Below are positions 50,397-60,770 of a stretch of 64,000 nucleotides of DNA, in pieces. The stretch covers positions 1 to 64,000 of the forward strand of contig JABARS010000007.1 in the NCBI GenBank assembly GCA_019187085.1. Direction: 5' to 3'. Origin of the DNA: Pseudorhodoplanes sp. (GTDB lineage: Bacteria > Pseudomonadota > Alphaproteobacteria > Rhizobiales > Xanthobacteraceae). The notes beneath the pieces were generated by a model. The model did not search any database. It was not told the origin of the DNA and saw nothing but the letters and a program-made list of their open reading frames with translations. A program made the position numbers and the translations under genes. Each line of letters starts with the position of its first letter. The first letter of the stretch is position 1.

Positions 50397-51482
50397 ATGC
50401 GCACGTCCGACTTCGATTTCGAGCTGCCGGCCGAGCGCATCGCGCTGCGGCCGGCTTCGCCGCGTGACGCCGCGCGCCTCATGGTCGTGCGCCCGGGTGC
50501 TTCGCCGGAGTACGAGGACTGCAGCGTGCGCGACCTGCCCGACCTGCTGACGCCGGGCGACGCGCTCGTCGTCAACGACACCAGGGTCATTGCCGCGCAC
50601 CTGACCGGCCGGCGCATCGGACGCGGCGAGGAGCCGCGTATCGAGGTCAACCTGCACAAACGCATCGACGGCTCGCGCTGGTACGCCTTCGCGCGCCCGG
50701 CCAAGCGGCTTGCGACCGGCGACGTGGTGCGCTTCGGCGACGAGGGCAAGGTCTGTTTCCTCGGCCAACTCGACGCGACCGTGGAGGAGAAAGGCGAGGG
50801 CGGCGAGGTGATCCTGTCGTTCGCCTTTTACGGCGGCGTGCTCGACCAGGCGATCTCCGAGCGCGGCGACATGCCGCTGCCGCCCTATATCGCCTCGAAA
50901 CGCCCGGCCGACGATCTCGACCGCAACGACTACCAGACGAAATTTGCCGACGTGGAAGGCTCGGTGGCGGCGCCCACCGCGGGCCTGCATTTCACCGACG
51001 ATCTCGTCGCGCGCCTGCAGGCGCGCGGGATCGCGCTGCATCGGGTGACGCTGCATGTCGGGGCCGGCACCTTCCTGCCGGTGAAGACCGACACGGTGGA
51101 AGAGCATCGTATGCACGCGGAATGGGGCAGCGTGAGCGCGCAGACCGCGGACGCGCTCAATGCGACGCGGGCGGCGGGCAGGCGGATCGTGGCGGTCGGC
51201 TCGACCTCGCTGCGGCTCCTCGAAAGCGCTGCCGACGAGAGCGGGCGCATCGGTCCCTTCGAGGGCGAGACCGCGATCTTCATCACGCCGGGCTATTGCT
51301 TCCGCGCGGCCGATCTGATGCTGACCAATTTCCATCTGCCGCGTTCGACGTTGTTCATGCTGGTGGCGGCGTTTTCCGGCCTCGACACGATGAAGCGCGC
51401 CTACGCGCACGCGATCGCGGGCGGTTACCGGTTTTATTCGTACGGGGACGCCTGCCTGCTCTATCCGGCCGCGCGGCGTTGA
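50397..51482 (+). CDS. queA: S-adenosylmethionine:tRNA ribosyltransferase-isomerase
   Basis: A 361-aa enzyme that adds the epoxycyclopentane ring to preQ1 in tRNA, the step after Tgt in queuosine synthesis. Family motifs are [59 protein letters not shown] and [19 protein letters not shown]. Its end overlaps the convergent nhaA by 22 bases; tgt follows on the same strand beyond nhaA. Confidence 0.97.
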   Translation: MRTSDFDFELPAERIALRPASPRDAARLMVVRPGASPEYEDCSVRDLPDLLTPGDALVVNDTRVIAAHLTGRRIGRGEEPRIEVNLHKRIDGSRWYAFARPAKRLATGDVVRFGDEGKVCFLGQLDATVEEKGEGGEVILSFAFYGGVLDQAISERGDMPLPPYIASKRPADDLDRNDYQTKFADVEGSVAAPTAGLHFTDDLVARLQARGIALHRVTLHVGAGTFLPVKTDTVEEHRMHAEWGSVSAQTADALNATRAAGRRIVAVGSTSLRLLESAADESGRIGPFEGETAIFITPGYCFRAADLMLTNFHLPRSTLFMLVAAFSGLDTMKRAYAHAIAGGYRFYSYGDACLLYPAARR

Positions 51483-52669
51483 GCGCGCTCGTCCGGGCGG
51501 CGCCTGCGTGCCATCAACAGAACGATCACGCCGAGCGTCGAAGAGGCCAGCGAGCCCGCGAGTACGCCGATCTTGACCGCGTCCATCAGGGCCGGGTCGG
51601 CGGGGAAAGCGAGCAGACCGATGAACAGGCTCATCGTAAAGCCGATGCCGCACAGGATCGCGACGCCAAAGATCTGCGGCCATCTGGCGCCGAGAGGCCG
51701 TGCGGCAAGCCCGAAGCGTACCGCAAGCCACACAGAACCGAACACGCCGATCTGCTTTCCAAAAAACAGACCTGCGGCGCAGGCGAGCGTCAGCGGATGA
51801 AAGAGCGCCGAAACCCCCGAGCCGGAAAAGCTCACGCCGGCATTGGCGAATCCGAACAGCGGGACCACCAGAAAGGCGACATAGGGATTGAGCGCGTGTT
51901 CGAGCCGGTGCAGCGGGGAGTGCGGGTCTTCCGGGCGGCCGGGCGAGGGCCGCAGCGGGATCGTGAAGGCGAGCGCGACGCCCGCGAGCGTCGCGTGGAC
52001 GCCCGATTGCAGCACGCAGAACCAGAGCGCGAATCCGGCGGCGAGATAGACCGCGAGGCGCTCGATCCCGAAACGGTTGAGCACGGCGAGCGCACCGACC
52101 ACGAGCGCGGCGGCTGCGATCCAGAGCGCCTGCAATTCGGCGGTGTAGAACAGGGCAATGACGATGACCGCGGCGAGATCGTCGATCACCGCGACCGCCG
52201 TGAGGAAGATCGCGAGCGAGACGGGAACGGCCGAGCGCAGCAGCGCGAGGACGGCGATGGCAAAAGCAATGTCGGTCGCAGTGGGGATCGCCCAGCCGCG
52301 CACCAGCCCGGGAGAGGAGACGGTAAAGGCCACGAAGATGAGCGCCGGCACGATCATGCCGCCGGCGGCGGCGATGCCCGGCAGGATGCGGCGGCGCCAG
52401 CTCGACAATTCGCCGTCGGCGAGTTCGCGCTTGATTTCGAGCCCGACAAACAGGAAGAAGACGGCCATCAGGCCATCATTGATCCAGTGCTGCAGCGAGA
52501 GCGGGCCGGCCTTGACCTGCAGGAGGGCGAAATAAGTGGCGGCGAACGGGGAATTTGCGACCACGAGCGCCAGCGCCGCCGTCCCCATCAGGGCAAGGCC
52601 GCCGGCGGATTCGCTTTTCCAGAGATTGCGCAGAACCGACATGCGGCGGCGAACGGCGGTCAGGGCCAT
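51461..52669 (-). CDS. nhaA: Na+/H+ antiporter NhaA
   Basis: 402 aa from the ATG at 52669. Inner-membrane antiporter with 10-12 helices: [59 protein letters not shown] with the paired Asp of the ion site, and [15 protein letters not shown]. It exports sodium in exchange for protons and aids alkaline and salt tolerance. It sits on the opposite strand between queA and tgt, interrupting a queuosine gene pair. Confidence 0.96.
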   Translation of the reverse strand: MALTAVRRRMSVLRNLWKSESAGGLALMGTAALALVVANSPFAATYFALLQVKAGPLSLQHWINDGLMAVFFLFVGLEIKRELADGELSSWRRRILPGIAAAGGMIVPALIFVAFTVSSPGLVRGWAIPTATDIAFAIAVLALLRSAVPVSLAIFLTAVAVIDDLAAVIVIALFYTAELQALWIAAAALVVGALAVLNRFGIERLAVYLAAGFALWFCVLQSGVHATLAGVALAFTIPLRPSPGRPEDPHSPLHRLEHALNPYVAFLVVPLFGFANAGVSFSGSGVSALFHPLTLACAAGLFFGKQIGVFGSVWLAVRFGLAARPLGARWPQIFGVAILCGIGFTMSLFIGLLAFPADPALMDAVKIGVLAGSLASSTLGVIVLLMARRRRPDERAQRRAAG

Positions 52670-52817
52670 GACGGGAGTGCTTTCTGTTTGCGACAGCGGG
52701 GCGGGCCGGCCGGGCGCGAGGGAACGGCTACCCGATTGCGTTGCGCGACCATAACATGCTTCCTGCTGCGGCCGTTCCGCGGCGGCATGCCGCGCAGATG
52801 GGACGCGCGGACGTGAC

Positions 52818-53990
52818 ATGATCGACGACCCGACGCCGGAATTTTCGTTCGTACTCAAGGCCCGCGACGGTGCCGCCCGCCGCGGCGAACTCGTCACGCC
52901 GCACGGGCGCGTGCAGACGCCGGCCTTCATGCCGGTCGGCACCCAGGCGACGGTGAAGGCGGTGATGCCGGACGAGGTCGCGCGCACAGGCGCGGAGATC
53001 GTGCTCGGCAACACCTATCACCTGATGCTGCGGCCGGGCGCCGAACGCATCGCCGCGCTCGGCGGCCTGCATGCCTTCATGAACTGGCCGCGGCCGATCC
53101 TCACCGATTCCGGCGGCTTCCAGGTCATGTCGCTGTCGCAATTGCGCAAGATCGACGAAAGCGCCGTCACCTTCCGCTCGCATCTCGACGGGCAGACCCA
53201 TGTGCTGTCGCCCGAGCGCGCGATCGAAATCCAGACGCTGCTCGGCGCCGACATCGTCATGCAGCTCGACGAATGCGTGCGTCTGCCGGCCGAGCGCGCC
53301 GCGATCGAACGCGCGATGCAGCTTTCGCTGCGCTGGGCGGAGCGCAGCCGGCGCGCGTTCACCGGCAGCGGGCAGGGACGCGCGCTGTTTGGCATCGTGC
53401 AGGGCGGCGACGATCCGGCGCTGCGGGTGGAGAGCGCGCGTACGCTCGCGGGCATGGATTTCCAGGGCTATGCCGTGGGCGGGCTCGCGGTCGGCGAGCC
53501 GCAGGCGGTGATGCTGGCGATGATCGAGACGGTGATGCCGCACCTGCCGGAGAACCGCCCGCACTATCTCATGGGCGTCGGCACGCCGGAGGATCTGGTC
53601 GAGGCGGTCGTGCGCGGCATCGACATGTTCGACTGCGTCATGCCGACCCGCAACGGCCGGCACGGGCTCGCCTATACGCGCTTCGGCCCGGTCAACCTGA
53701 AGAACGCGCGCCACGCCGCCGACCCGCGCCCGCTCGACGCGGCGAGCGACTATCCGGCGACCCGCACCTATGCGCGCGCCTATCTGCATCATCTGGTGAA
53801 GGCCAACGAGACGCTCGGCGCCATGCTGCTGTCGGCGATCAACCTCGCCTATTACCAGTCGCTGATGTGCGGGATGCGCAGCGCCATCGAGCAGGGGCGG
53901 TTCGCCGACTATCGCGCCGAGGTCAAGGAAGGCTGGGCGCGCGGCGATATCGCGCCCGTGGACGGGGCGCCGGCCGGGGACGGCGCATGA
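52818..53990 (+). CDS. tgt: tRNA-guanine transglycosylase lacking the zinc site
   Basis: A 390-aa enzyme that swaps guanine-34 for preQ1 in tRNAs for Asp, Asn, His and Tyr. The base-binding [12 protein letters not shown], the LFGIVQGG segment and the nucleophile region [17 protein letters not shown] are intact. The usual zinc motif CxCxxC is replaced by S310-D-Y312-P-A-T315 just before RAYLHH, and the zinc His in the TEHN-type position is I341 ([11 protein letters not shown]). All four ligands are changed together, so a zinc-free fold is likely. The amidohydrolase start overlaps its stop (ATGA). Confidence 0.95.
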   Translation: MIDDPTPEFSFVLKARDGAARRGELVTPHGRVQTPAFMPVGTQATVKAVMPDEVARTGAEIVLGNTYHLMLRPGAERIAALGGLHAFMNWPRPILTDSGGFQVMSLSQLRKIDESAVTFRSHLDGQTHVLSPERAIEIQTLLGADIVMQLDECVRLPAERAAIERAMQLSLRWAERSRRAFTGSGQGRALFGIVQGGDDPALRVESARTLAGMDFQGYAVGGLAVGEPQAVMLAMIETVMPHLPENRPHYLMGVGTPEDLVEAVVRGIDMFDCVMPTRNGRHGLAYTRFGPVNLKNARHAADPRPLDAASDYPATRTYARAYLHHLVKANETLGAMLLSAINLAYYQSLMCGMRSAIEQGRFADYRAEVKEGWARGDIAPVDGAPAGDGA

Positions 53991-54838
53991 GCGCGGCCGG
54001 AGATGGTGCCGGCCGCCGCAAGCCGCGCTTTGCGCTGCCGCCGCCGGCGACCGACGCGCACTGCCATGTGTTCGGTCCGGCGGCGGTGTTTCCCTATGCG
54101 CCGGCGCGCCGCTACACGCCCGACGATGCGCCGAAGGAAGCGCTGTTCGCGCTGCATGCGCATCTGGGTGTCGGGCGGGCGGTAATCGTGCAGGCAAGCT
54201 GCCACGGTGCCGACAACCGCGCCATGCTCGACGCCATCGCCGCGCGCCCGCACACGACGCGCGGTATCGCCATAATCGACGAGCGGCATTCGGATGCCGA
54301 TCTGCGGGCGATGAACGCAGCCGGCATCCGCGGCGTGCGGTTCAATTTCGTGCGCCATCTCGGCGGCGGCCCGGACGCGGCCGCGATCCATAACATCGTC
54401 GAACGCATCCGGCCGCTCGGCTGGCATGTCGTGCTGCATTTCGACGCCGAGGGGCTGATCGCGCACGACGCGCTGATCCGCTCGCTGCCGCTGCCGTTCG
54501 TGATCGACCATATGGGGCGGGTGCCCGCCGCGGACGGGCCGGAGCAGCCGGCCGTCCGCGCGCTGCTCGATCTGGCGAAGCTCGATCGCTGCTGGATCAA
54601 GGTGTGCGGCGCCGAGCGCATCGACCTGCCGCCCTATGACAAGGCGGCCGTCATCGCGCGTGCCATCGTCGCCGCCGTCCCCGACCGCGTGCTGTGGGGC
54701 ACGGATTTCCCGCATCCCAATCCGACGCACGTCTGCGACGAGGCGGACCTTGTCGACCTTCTTCCGCAGATCGCGCTGACCGCCGAATGGCAGCGGAAGC
54801 TTCTGGTCGACAACCCGGCGCGGCTTTACGGATTCTGA
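53987..54838 (+). CDS. Amidohydrolase family 2 protein (LigI-like lactonase type)
   Basis: A 283-aa TIM-barrel metal hydrolase. The N-terminal [20 protein letters not shown] carries the HxH metal ligands; others are [33 protein letters not shown] and the late Asp in [13 protein letters not shown]. The pattern resembles 2-pyrone-4,6-dicarboxylate lactonase and sugar-lactone hydrolases; the substrate cannot be assigned. Start overlaps the tgt stop by four bases, so it is co-translated with it. Confidence 0.85.
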   Translation: MSAAGDGAGRRKPRFALPPPATDAHCHVFGPAAVFPYAPARRYTPDDAPKEALFALHAHLGVGRAVIVQASCHGADNRAMLDAIAARPHTTRGIAIIDERHSDADLRAMNAAGIRGVRFNFVRHLGGGPDAAAIHNIVERIRPLGWHVVLHFDAEGLIAHDALIRSLPLPFVIDHMGRVPAADGPEQPAVRALLDLAKLDRCWIKVCGAERIDLPPYDKAAVIARAIVAAVPDRVLWGTDFPHPNPTHVCDEADLVDLLPQIALTAEWQRKLLVDNPARLYGF

Positions 54839-54909
54839 GGGCATCCGGACATGCGTCGCCGCCGGGTTTGCCGGCGGCGGGCAGAAAGCGGGGCGATGCC
54901 GGATGCGCG

Positions 54910-55113
54910 TCAGCGGCGCGGGCCGGGCACTTTCACCATGGTCTGGAAGACGTGGTCGCATGCGTCGCACGACCACGTATTGACGAGCCGGCCGCGGCCG
55001 AGAAATTCGGTGGCGGTGGCTGCAAACAATGTCTCACCGCATTGCGGACAATGCGGGCGCCCGAGCAGGTTGCTGACGGTCACACCCGTCTGCGTCGCGG
55101 AATCAATGCGCAT
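54910..55113 (-). CDS. Small zinc-ribbon protein
   Basis: 67 aa from the ATG at 55113. Two CxxC pairs, CPQCGE and CDACDH, separated by about 25 residues form a likely zinc ribbon, flanked by short polar tails. Small size suggests a regulator or adaptor; function unknown. Confidence 0.68.
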   Translation of the reverse strand: MRIDSATQTGVTVSNLLGRPHCPQCGETLFAATATEFLGRGRLVNTWSCDACDHVFQTMVKVPGPRR

Positions 55114-55263
55114 GGCCGTCCTCCCTGATGGCGTGGTTTCAAGAGTCACGCGGAAAAATTACCCGCAGTGTGTGGCGCTGATAAGACGCGAACGCCCATC
55201 TTTAGTGAAATTTTCGCGGCATCCCGCAATTGCGAAGCCGCTGGAGACACACGCCTTCGGGCG

Positions 55264-55339
55264 TGGTGAGCGCGCTGGGACTCGAACCCAGGACCACCTG
55301 ATTAAAAGTCAGGTGCTCTACCAACTGAGCTACGCGCTC
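55264..55339 (-). tRNA. tRNA-Lys (anticodon UUU)
   Basis: A 76-base cloverleaf on the minus strand: acceptor GAGCGCG/CGCGCTC, D arm TAGCTCAGTTGGTAGAGCA, anticodon stem CCTGA/TCAGG with loop CTTTTAA (anticodon TTT), T arm with GGTTCGAGTCC, and an encoded 3' ACCA. Confidence 0.96.
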
Positions 55340-55350
55340 TTTCAGGGCGC

Positions 55351-55379
55351 TGTGTAGGGGGCGGTCCCCGCCCGGTCAA
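55351..55379 (-). promoter_or_regulatory. Promoter of tRNA-Lys
   Basis: On the minus strand TTGACC, a 17-base spacer and TACACA end 11 bases before the tRNA 5' end. The spacer contains the inverted pair GGGCGG/CCGCCC. Confidence 0.6.
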
Positions 55380-55404
55380 TAGTGAGGATTTGAAGAGGTG
55401 CGGG

Positions 55405-55758
55405 TCAGGCAGTGTGGCCCGGTTCGAGACTTTTCGGCGTCTTCTTCGCGCGCTGCGGCGTCATTTTCGCCGGATCGTCGGCGCCGGGAACGCCGCGCGG
55501 TCCCAGGGCGGCGCGCTGAAGATCGTCTTCGGTCGGGCGCTCGTCCGCGGGCGGCGGGCCGGATTCGGGCGTAGCCGCCGGCGGATATTCCGCCTGGTAA
55601 AGTGCGCGCGTGCGGGCATTGCGGGCCGCATTGCGTGCCCGCCCCAGCCGCAGCCGCCGTCCGGCGAGGATAGCGCCATAGACGAGCGCGGCCAGAAGCA
55701 GGATCGGCCCGACAATATTCACCAGCGCAAGCAGGCTCAGCGGCAGCGTTTCAAGCAT
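55405..55758 (-). CDS. Small single-pass membrane protein
   Basis: 117 aa from the ATG at 55758. One N-terminal helix (LLALVNIVGPILLLAALVYGAIL) followed by basic residues (GRRLRLGRARNAARNAR) and a Pro/Glu/Asp-rich cytoplasmic tail ending KKTPKSLEPG. No recognised family; upstream extension to 55896 looks non-coding. Confidence 0.6.
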   Translation of the reverse strand: MLETLPLSLLALVNIVGPILLLAALVYGAILAGRRLRLGRARNAARNARTRALYQAEYPPAATPESGPPPADERPTEDDLQRAALGPRGVPGADDPAKMTPQRAKKTPKSLEPGHTA

Positions 55759-55925
55759 GGCATGCCTCCAGAACGCCAACGCAAGGAGCGCGGACGCGTT
55801 CCGCCCGCCGGCGGTATTTCGCGCGGCCAAATCATTGATCTCGCCAGCGCGCGCCAAATTTTCTAACGTTCGACTCGCATTCGCGTTCCTGGCCAAAATC
55901 GCCCGCGTTCCGGAGTCCGCCCCCC

Positions 55926-57092
55926 ATGCCCGTCGTCAACCGCATCGCCGAGTTCCATGCCGATATCGCCGCCTGGCGGCACGACCTGCACCGGCATCCC
56001 GAGCTGGAATACGACGTGCACCGCACGGCGGCGACCGTGGCCGAGAAGCTCAAGGCCTTCGGCTGCGACGAGGTGGTGCCGGCGATCGGGCGCACCGGCG
56101 TCGTCGGCGTGATCAAGGGCAAGCGCGCCGTCGGCGGGCGGACCATCGGGTTGCGCGCGGACATGGACGCGCTGCCGATCCTGGAGGCGACCGGGCTGCC
56201 CTATGCCTCGACCGTGCCGGGCAAGATGCACGCCTGCGGTCATGACGGACATACCGCCATGCTGCTCGGGGCGGCGCGCTATCTCGCCGAGACGCGCAAT
56301 TTCGCCGGCAAGGTGGTGGTGATTTTCCAGCCCGCCGAGGAAGGCGGGGCCGGCGCCAAGGCGATGATCGACGACGGCCTGATGACGCGCTTCGGCATCG
56401 AGGAAGTCTACGGCATGCACAATTATCCGGGCATTCCGGCCGGCGAATTCGCGATCCGGCCCGGCCCGATGATGGCGGCGGCCGACCATCTTTCGATCGA
56501 GATCGAGGGCAAGGGCGGGCACGCCGCCCGCCCGCATTTTTCGATCGACCCCGTCCTGATCGGCGCGCAGATCGTGACCCAGATCCAGTCGATCGTGGGG
56601 CGCAACGTCGATCCGCTCGATTCCGCGGTAGTGTCGATCTGCCTGTTCCAGGCCGGGACCACCAACAATGTCATTCCGCAGACGGCGCTGCTGCGCGGTA
56701 CCGCGCGCAGCCTGATGCCGGACGTGCAGGATCTGGTCGAGGCCCGCATCCGCGCGATCGTGGAGGGCACCGCACGCATGCACGGCGCCACAGCCAAACT
56801 CACCTATACCCGCAGCTATCCGGTGACGCGCAACCATGCCGACCAGGCGACGTTCGCGGCATCGGTGGCGCGCGAGATTGTCGGCGACAGCCATGTCGAC
56901 CTGAACGTGCTGCCGGTGATGGGGGCGGAGGATTTCTCGTTCATGCTGGAGGCGCGGCCGGGCGCCTTCATCTTTGTCGGCAACGGCGACAGCGCCGGCC
57001 TGCATCATCCGGCCTACGACTTCAACGACAGCATCATTCCCGTCGGCGCGTCCTACTGGGTGCGGCTCGTCGAGAAGGCGCTCGCGGCCTGA
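55926..57092 (+). CDS. M20-family amidohydrolase (hippurate hydrolase type)
   Basis: A 388-aa metallopeptidase-like hydrolase of N-acyl amino acids. Key segments are WRHDLHRHPELEYDVHRTA, GLRADMDALPI, HACGHDGHTAMLLGAARYL with metal ligands, FQPAEEGGAGAKAMIDDGL with the catalytic Glu, and MGAEDFSFMLEARPGAFIFV at the second metal site. The substrate is not determined by sequence. It ends 90 bases before the convergent ndvB-like gene. Confidence 0.93.
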   Translation: MPVVNRIAEFHADIAAWRHDLHRHPELEYDVHRTAATVAEKLKAFGCDEVVPAIGRTGVVGVIKGKRAVGGRTIGLRADMDALPILEATGLPYASTVPGKMHACGHDGHTAMLLGAARYLAETRNFAGKVVVIFQPAEEGGAGAKAMIDDGLMTRFGIEEVYGMHNYPGIPAGEFAIRPGPMMAAADHLSIEIEGKGGHAARPHFSIDPVLIGAQIVTQIQSIVGRNVDPLDSAVVSICLFQAGTTNNVIPQTALLRGTARSLMPDVQDLVEARIRAIVEGTARMHGATAKLTYTRSYPVTRNHADQATFAASVAREIVGDSHVDLNVLPVMGAEDFSFMLEARPGAFIFVGNGDSAGLHHPAYDFNDSIIPVGASYWVRLVEKALAA

Positions 57093-57099
57093 AAGCGAA

Positions 57100-57124
57100 A
57101 TGGCCGGGACGAGAGCCCGGCCAT
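57100..57124. terminator. Hairpin between convergent M20 and ndvB-like genes
   Basis: ATGGCCGGG pairs with CCCGGCCAT around ACGAGAG (9-bp stem), eight bases past the M20 stop. No clear T tract on either side. Confidence 0.5.
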
Positions 57125-57181
57125 TGCAATCCTCGAGCGATCTGCCCTTAAACGAGCTGCCTCAAACGGCCCGACCGTGCG

Positions 57182-59830
57182 TTACGGCACCGTCTCCGGC
57201 TGCTTCTCGGCCGGGGCGACCGGTGCATTGGACAGCGCGACCGGGCGCTTGGAGGCGAGCGCCAGCCCGCGCGCGCCGAGCCCGCGCCAATAGCCGAACT
57301 CGTTGAACGACGTGCCTTCGATCGCCGCGATCGCGGCCGCCGACAGGAACGGCAGGCTCTGCAGCAGCAGCACGGCGGCGAAGATGCGGATTTCGTGGAT
57401 TTCCGTCTTGTTGGTCGCGATCAGAAGAACCGCGCCCAGCACCAGCAGCGCGCCGAGCAATGTCTCCCAGAAGGCCTGGAACTCCATCGGCTTCTTGCCG
57501 CGGCCGCCCTTGGCGGTGCGCGTGAAGGGCAGGTGGTCCTTGATCAGGCCGTCGCCGACCGCGCGCGCCACCGTCCATTGCACCGACATGGCGGCGATCA
57601 TGGCGCCGGCGGTCTGGCGTTTGGAGACCGGCACGCGCAGGCGGTAGAGCGTCAGGAAATGCATCGCCGACACCGCAAAGGCGGCGATGATCGGGATGGT
57701 CAGGATCTTGTCGGGGATGGCGATGCCGGCAAAGACCACGATCGGCACCCAGAGCAGGTTGAGGATCGCGACCACGACGCCGATCGATTCGGCGCCGAGC
57801 CAGACCAGCCAGCCGAGCAGGAATTCGCGCCGCTGCTCGCGCGTGAGCCGGCTCATGCCCGGCAGGAAGCGGTGCCAGTGCTTCTTGACGATCTGCACGC
57901 CGCCATAGGCCCAGCGGTGGCGCTGCTTCTTGAACGCCTCGAAGGATTCCGGCAGCAGGCCGAAGCCGTAGCGGCGGTTGGTGTAATGCACGTGCCAGCC
58001 GAGCTCGACCATGGTGAGGCCGAGATCGGTGTCCTCGCAGATCGTGTCGCTCGACCAGTTGCCGGCGGCCTCGAGCGCCGCGCGGCGCATCAGGCACATC
58101 GTGCCGTGCACGATGATGGCGTTCTTCTCGTTGCGCTGGACCATGCCGATGTCGAAGAAGCCGGAATACTCGCCCTGCATGGCGTGATGCATGAGCGAGC
58201 GGTCGCCGTCGCGATGGTCCTGCGGAGCCTGGATCAGGCCGACCTTGGGATCGGAGAAGACCGGCACGAGATTGGTCAGCCAGTCGGGCGTGACGATATA
58301 GTCGGCGTCGATCACGCCGATGATCTCGGCGTCGGGCGTGGTGTGGTCGAGCGCCAGCCGCAGCGCGCCGGCCTTGAAGCCTTCGAGGCGGTCGGCGCGC
58401 ACGAACTTGAAGCGTTCGCCGAGCGCGCGGCAATGCTCCTCAACCGGCTGCCAGAAGGCGGGGTCGGGGGTGTTGTTGATGACGACGACGCACTCGAAGT
58501 TCGGATAGGCGAGCTGCGCCACCGCGTCGAGCGTGGCCTTCAGCATTTCCGGCGGCTCGCGATAGGCGGGGACGTGAATCGACACTTTCGGTCCGCCGGC
58601 CTCCGGCACGAGCGGGGGCGAGGAGGGCAGCAGGCGACGCGGCTTGCGGCCGAACGCGATGGCGGCGATCTCCTCCACGCGCGCGAGCGCGATGAAGACG
58701 AGCGGGATGAGCAGCAACACGCCGAGCCCGAGCGCGATCGCGGCGCCGGTGACGAAATAATGCCACTTCCAGAAGATGAAGACGGTCGCGAACCAGGCGC
58801 CGGCGGCATGCGCGGCGGTGCCGAGCAGCGCGGCCTGTCCGAACGTGGCGCCGCGCATCGAGATGATCGGCAGCGACAGCAGGACGCCGAACAGCACGGC
58901 GAGCATCATGTTCTTCCAGTGATCGACCTCGATCACCGGGCCGCTCCAGGCGAATTTCGGCGCGCGGTTGACGTCGTAGATGCCCCAATAGGGACCGACG
59001 CCGCCTTCGAAAATCTTCCATGGCTGGTCGATAGCTTCGACGATGTTGTAGTCGATGCCGAGCGCGTCGGCGCGTGCGGTGAATTCGCGCAGCACCGCGG
59101 CCTGGGTCAGGCGGCCGGGATGGGCGGCCTTGAGATTGTAGCCCGCGCTCGGCCAGCCGAATTCGGCGATCACGATGCGCTTGCCGGGATAAGTCTGGCG
59201 CAGCTTGTTGTAGATCAGGATGGCCTGATCGACGGCCTGCGTTTCCGAGAAGCCTTCCCAGTAGGGCAGGATGTGCGCGGCGATGAAGTCGACCGCCGAC
59301 ACGAGCTCGGGGTGCTCCATCCAGACGTGCCAGATTTCGCCGGTCGTGACCGGGACCTGGGTCTCGCGCTTCACGCGCTGGATTTTCTTGATCAGGTCGT
59401 CGACCTTCTGCTCGTCGCGGAAGACCGTTTCGTTGCCGACCACGATGCCGTCGACATTCGAGTTGCGGCGCGCCAACTCGATCACCGAACGCATCTCGCG
59501 CTCGTTGCGGGCGTCGTCCTTGTCGATCCAGGCGCCGATCGTGGCCTTCAGTCCGTATTCGTTGGCGATACCGGGGACGAGCTCGACGCCGCCGGTCGAC
59601 GAATAGGTGCGCACGGCGCGGGTCACCGGCGCGAGCACGCGCAGGTCGGCGCGGATGCGCGCGGCGGAGGCCTGGTGTTTGTCGGGATGCTGAGCGCCTT
59701 CGAAGGGGGCGTAGGAGACGCTCGGGAGCGGGCCTTCAAAGCCGGGTGCGTCGATCTGGCTTCTGCCTAAAGCCCAAAGTCCCGCATGCACGCACGCAAG
59801 CAGCGCGACGGCAGACAAAGCGGAGCGCAT
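57182..59830 (-). CDS. ndvB: Beta-(1,3)-glucan glucosyltransferase, NdvB type: GH17-like plus GT2 domains
   Basis: An 882-aa inner-membrane enzyme. Residues ~35-300 form a periplasmic GH17-like domain with acid/base E134 (VVGNE) and nucleophile E223 (IAEFGWPS). Membrane helices follow, then a cytoplasmic GT2 domain (~420-650): VVVINNTPD, GVIDADYIVTPDWL, EDTDLGLTMVELG and the KKQRHRW product-site motif. Further helices close the protein. The size and layout match Bradyrhizobium NdvB (about 100 kDa), which makes cyclic beta-(1,3),(1,6)-glucans for osmotic adaptation and symbiosis. Symbol given by this resemblance and by neighbouring ndvC and ndvD-like genes. Confidence 0.82.
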   Translation of the reverse strand: MRSALSAVALLACVHAGLWALGRSQIDAPGFEGPLPSVSYAPFEGAQHPDKHQASAARIRADLRVLAPVTRAVRTYSSTGGVELVPGIANEYGLKATIGAWIDKDDARNEREMRSVIELARRNSNVDGIVVGNETVFRDEQKVDDLIKKIQRVKRETQVPVTTGEIWHVWMEHPELVSAVDFIAAHILPYWEGFSETQAVDQAILIYNKLRQTYPGKRIVIAEFGWPSAGYNLKAAHPGRLTQAAVLREFTARADALGIDYNIVEAIDQPWKIFEGGVGPYWGIYDVNRAPKFAWSGPVIEVDHWKNMMLAVLFGVLLSLPIISMRGATFGQAALLGTAAHAAGAWFATVFIFWKWHYFVTGAAIALGLGVLLLIPLVFIALARVEEIAAIAFGRKPRRLLPSSPPLVPEAGGPKVSIHVPAYREPPEMLKATLDAVAQLAYPNFECVVVINNTPDPAFWQPVEEHCRALGERFKFVRADRLEGFKAGALRLALDHTTPDAEIIGVIDADYIVTPDWLTNLVPVFSDPKVGLIQAPQDHRDGDRSLMHHAMQGEYSGFFDIGMVQRNEKNAIIVHGTMCLMRRAALEAAGNWSSDTICEDTDLGLTMVELGWHVHYTNRRYGFGLLPESFEAFKKQRHRWAYGGVQIVKKHWHRFLPGMSRLTREQRREFLLGWLVWLGAESIGVVVAILNLLWVPIVVFAGIAIPDKILTIPIIAAFAVSAMHFLTLYRLRVPVSKRQTAGAMIAAMSVQWTVARAVGDGLIKDHLPFTRTAKGGRGKKPMEFQAFWETLLGALLVLGAVLLIATNKTEIHEIRIFAAVLLLQSLPFLSAAAIAAIEGTSFNEFGYWRGLGARGLALASKRPVALSNAPVAPAEKQPETVP

Positions 59831-60020
59831 AACACGCTAACCAAGAGGGGCTGAGATTGAAGCGGCCATTCCGTCCCCTGGAACGGCGCCTGTTGCGGCG
59901 CAACATACCTCTTATTCATCGCGCTTTCAAGAGCTTCCGATGAGAAGAGGCGCGGGATTCAATTGATTTCAGGAATGGCAAATTGAAGGCGCCATCCCCG
60001 TAACCGAAAAATAAACGCGA

Positions 60021-60521
60021 CTACTGCGTCGTGGTTCCGGTGGGCGCGCCGGAATTCGTCGCCGCGGCCGGCGTCGTCTCGATGGCGGGATCGATCCAGC
60101 AAGCGTGCACGCGGGCCGCCAGGGATTCCGGCGCCTTGGGGTCGAGCGGACCCTGCCGCACGACGCAGCGGAACGTCGCCTGGATATGGCCGCCCGGGCA
60201 GCCGAACCGGTCATAGAGATCGAGATGGCGGAAGGCGGTATCGAGATCGTCGCGCCAGAGCAGGTTGACCACGCGGCGGCCGAGCCAGACGCATTCGGGC
60301 TGGCCGGCGGGGCCGGGCAGGCGGGCGGCGACGTCGGCAAGTTCGGCGGCGCGGCGGGAGGCGTTGTCTTTCTGCGGATCGCCGGCCTGGTTGCGCGCCT
60401 TTTCGCCGGACTGGTCGCCGCTCTGGGCGAAGGCGGGAAAGGATGCGCTGCACAGCGACGCGCCGTACAGAACCGAAGCGAAGGCGAGCACAGCCGGTTT
60501 ACGCAAAACTCGAAGGAGCAT
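60021..60521 (-). CDS. Secreted protein associated with beta-glucan synthesis (NdvD-like position)
   Basis: A 166-aa protein with a signal peptide ending PAFAQ. The conserved core is CVWLGRRVVNLLWRDDLDTA and the following FRHLDLYDRFGCPGGHIQATF, with four cysteines in the mature part (CVWLG, GCPGG, FRCVV, HACWI). Proteins with this core are annotated in Bradyrhizobium as beta-1,3/beta-1,6-glucan biosynthesis proteins, as far as I recall. It lies between the ndvB- and ndvC-like genes, upstream of ndvB on the same strand with a 190-base gap that I see no gene in. Role untested here. Confidence 0.7.
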   Translation of the reverse strand: MLLRVLRKPAVLAFASVLYGASLCSASFPAFAQSGDQSGEKARNQAGDPQKDNASRRAAELADVAARLPGPAGQPECVWLGRRVVNLLWRDDLDTAFRHLDLYDRFGCPGGHIQATFRCVVRQGPLDPKAPESLAARVHACWIDPAIETTPAAATNSGAPTGTTTQ

Positions 60522-60770
60522 CGGAGGCTTTGTTTTTCTCGGGTTGCGCGATCGGACTACGTGCGGATCGCTTCCGTTTCGTTGTGTTCGCTCGCGGGGA
60601 CCTTAGGCATCCAAATCCGCCGGCAATACGGCGCACGCAATCCCGAAGATGAGATTGCCAAAGTTCCCGGTTTTGTCCAGCGCGTGGTTGGAATGTCGCA
60701 CAATGATCGGATCGTCTGGGATCGGATCGCTTGGCAGGCGTCGTTCCGCCCGGCATAAAGACGGGCCCGC

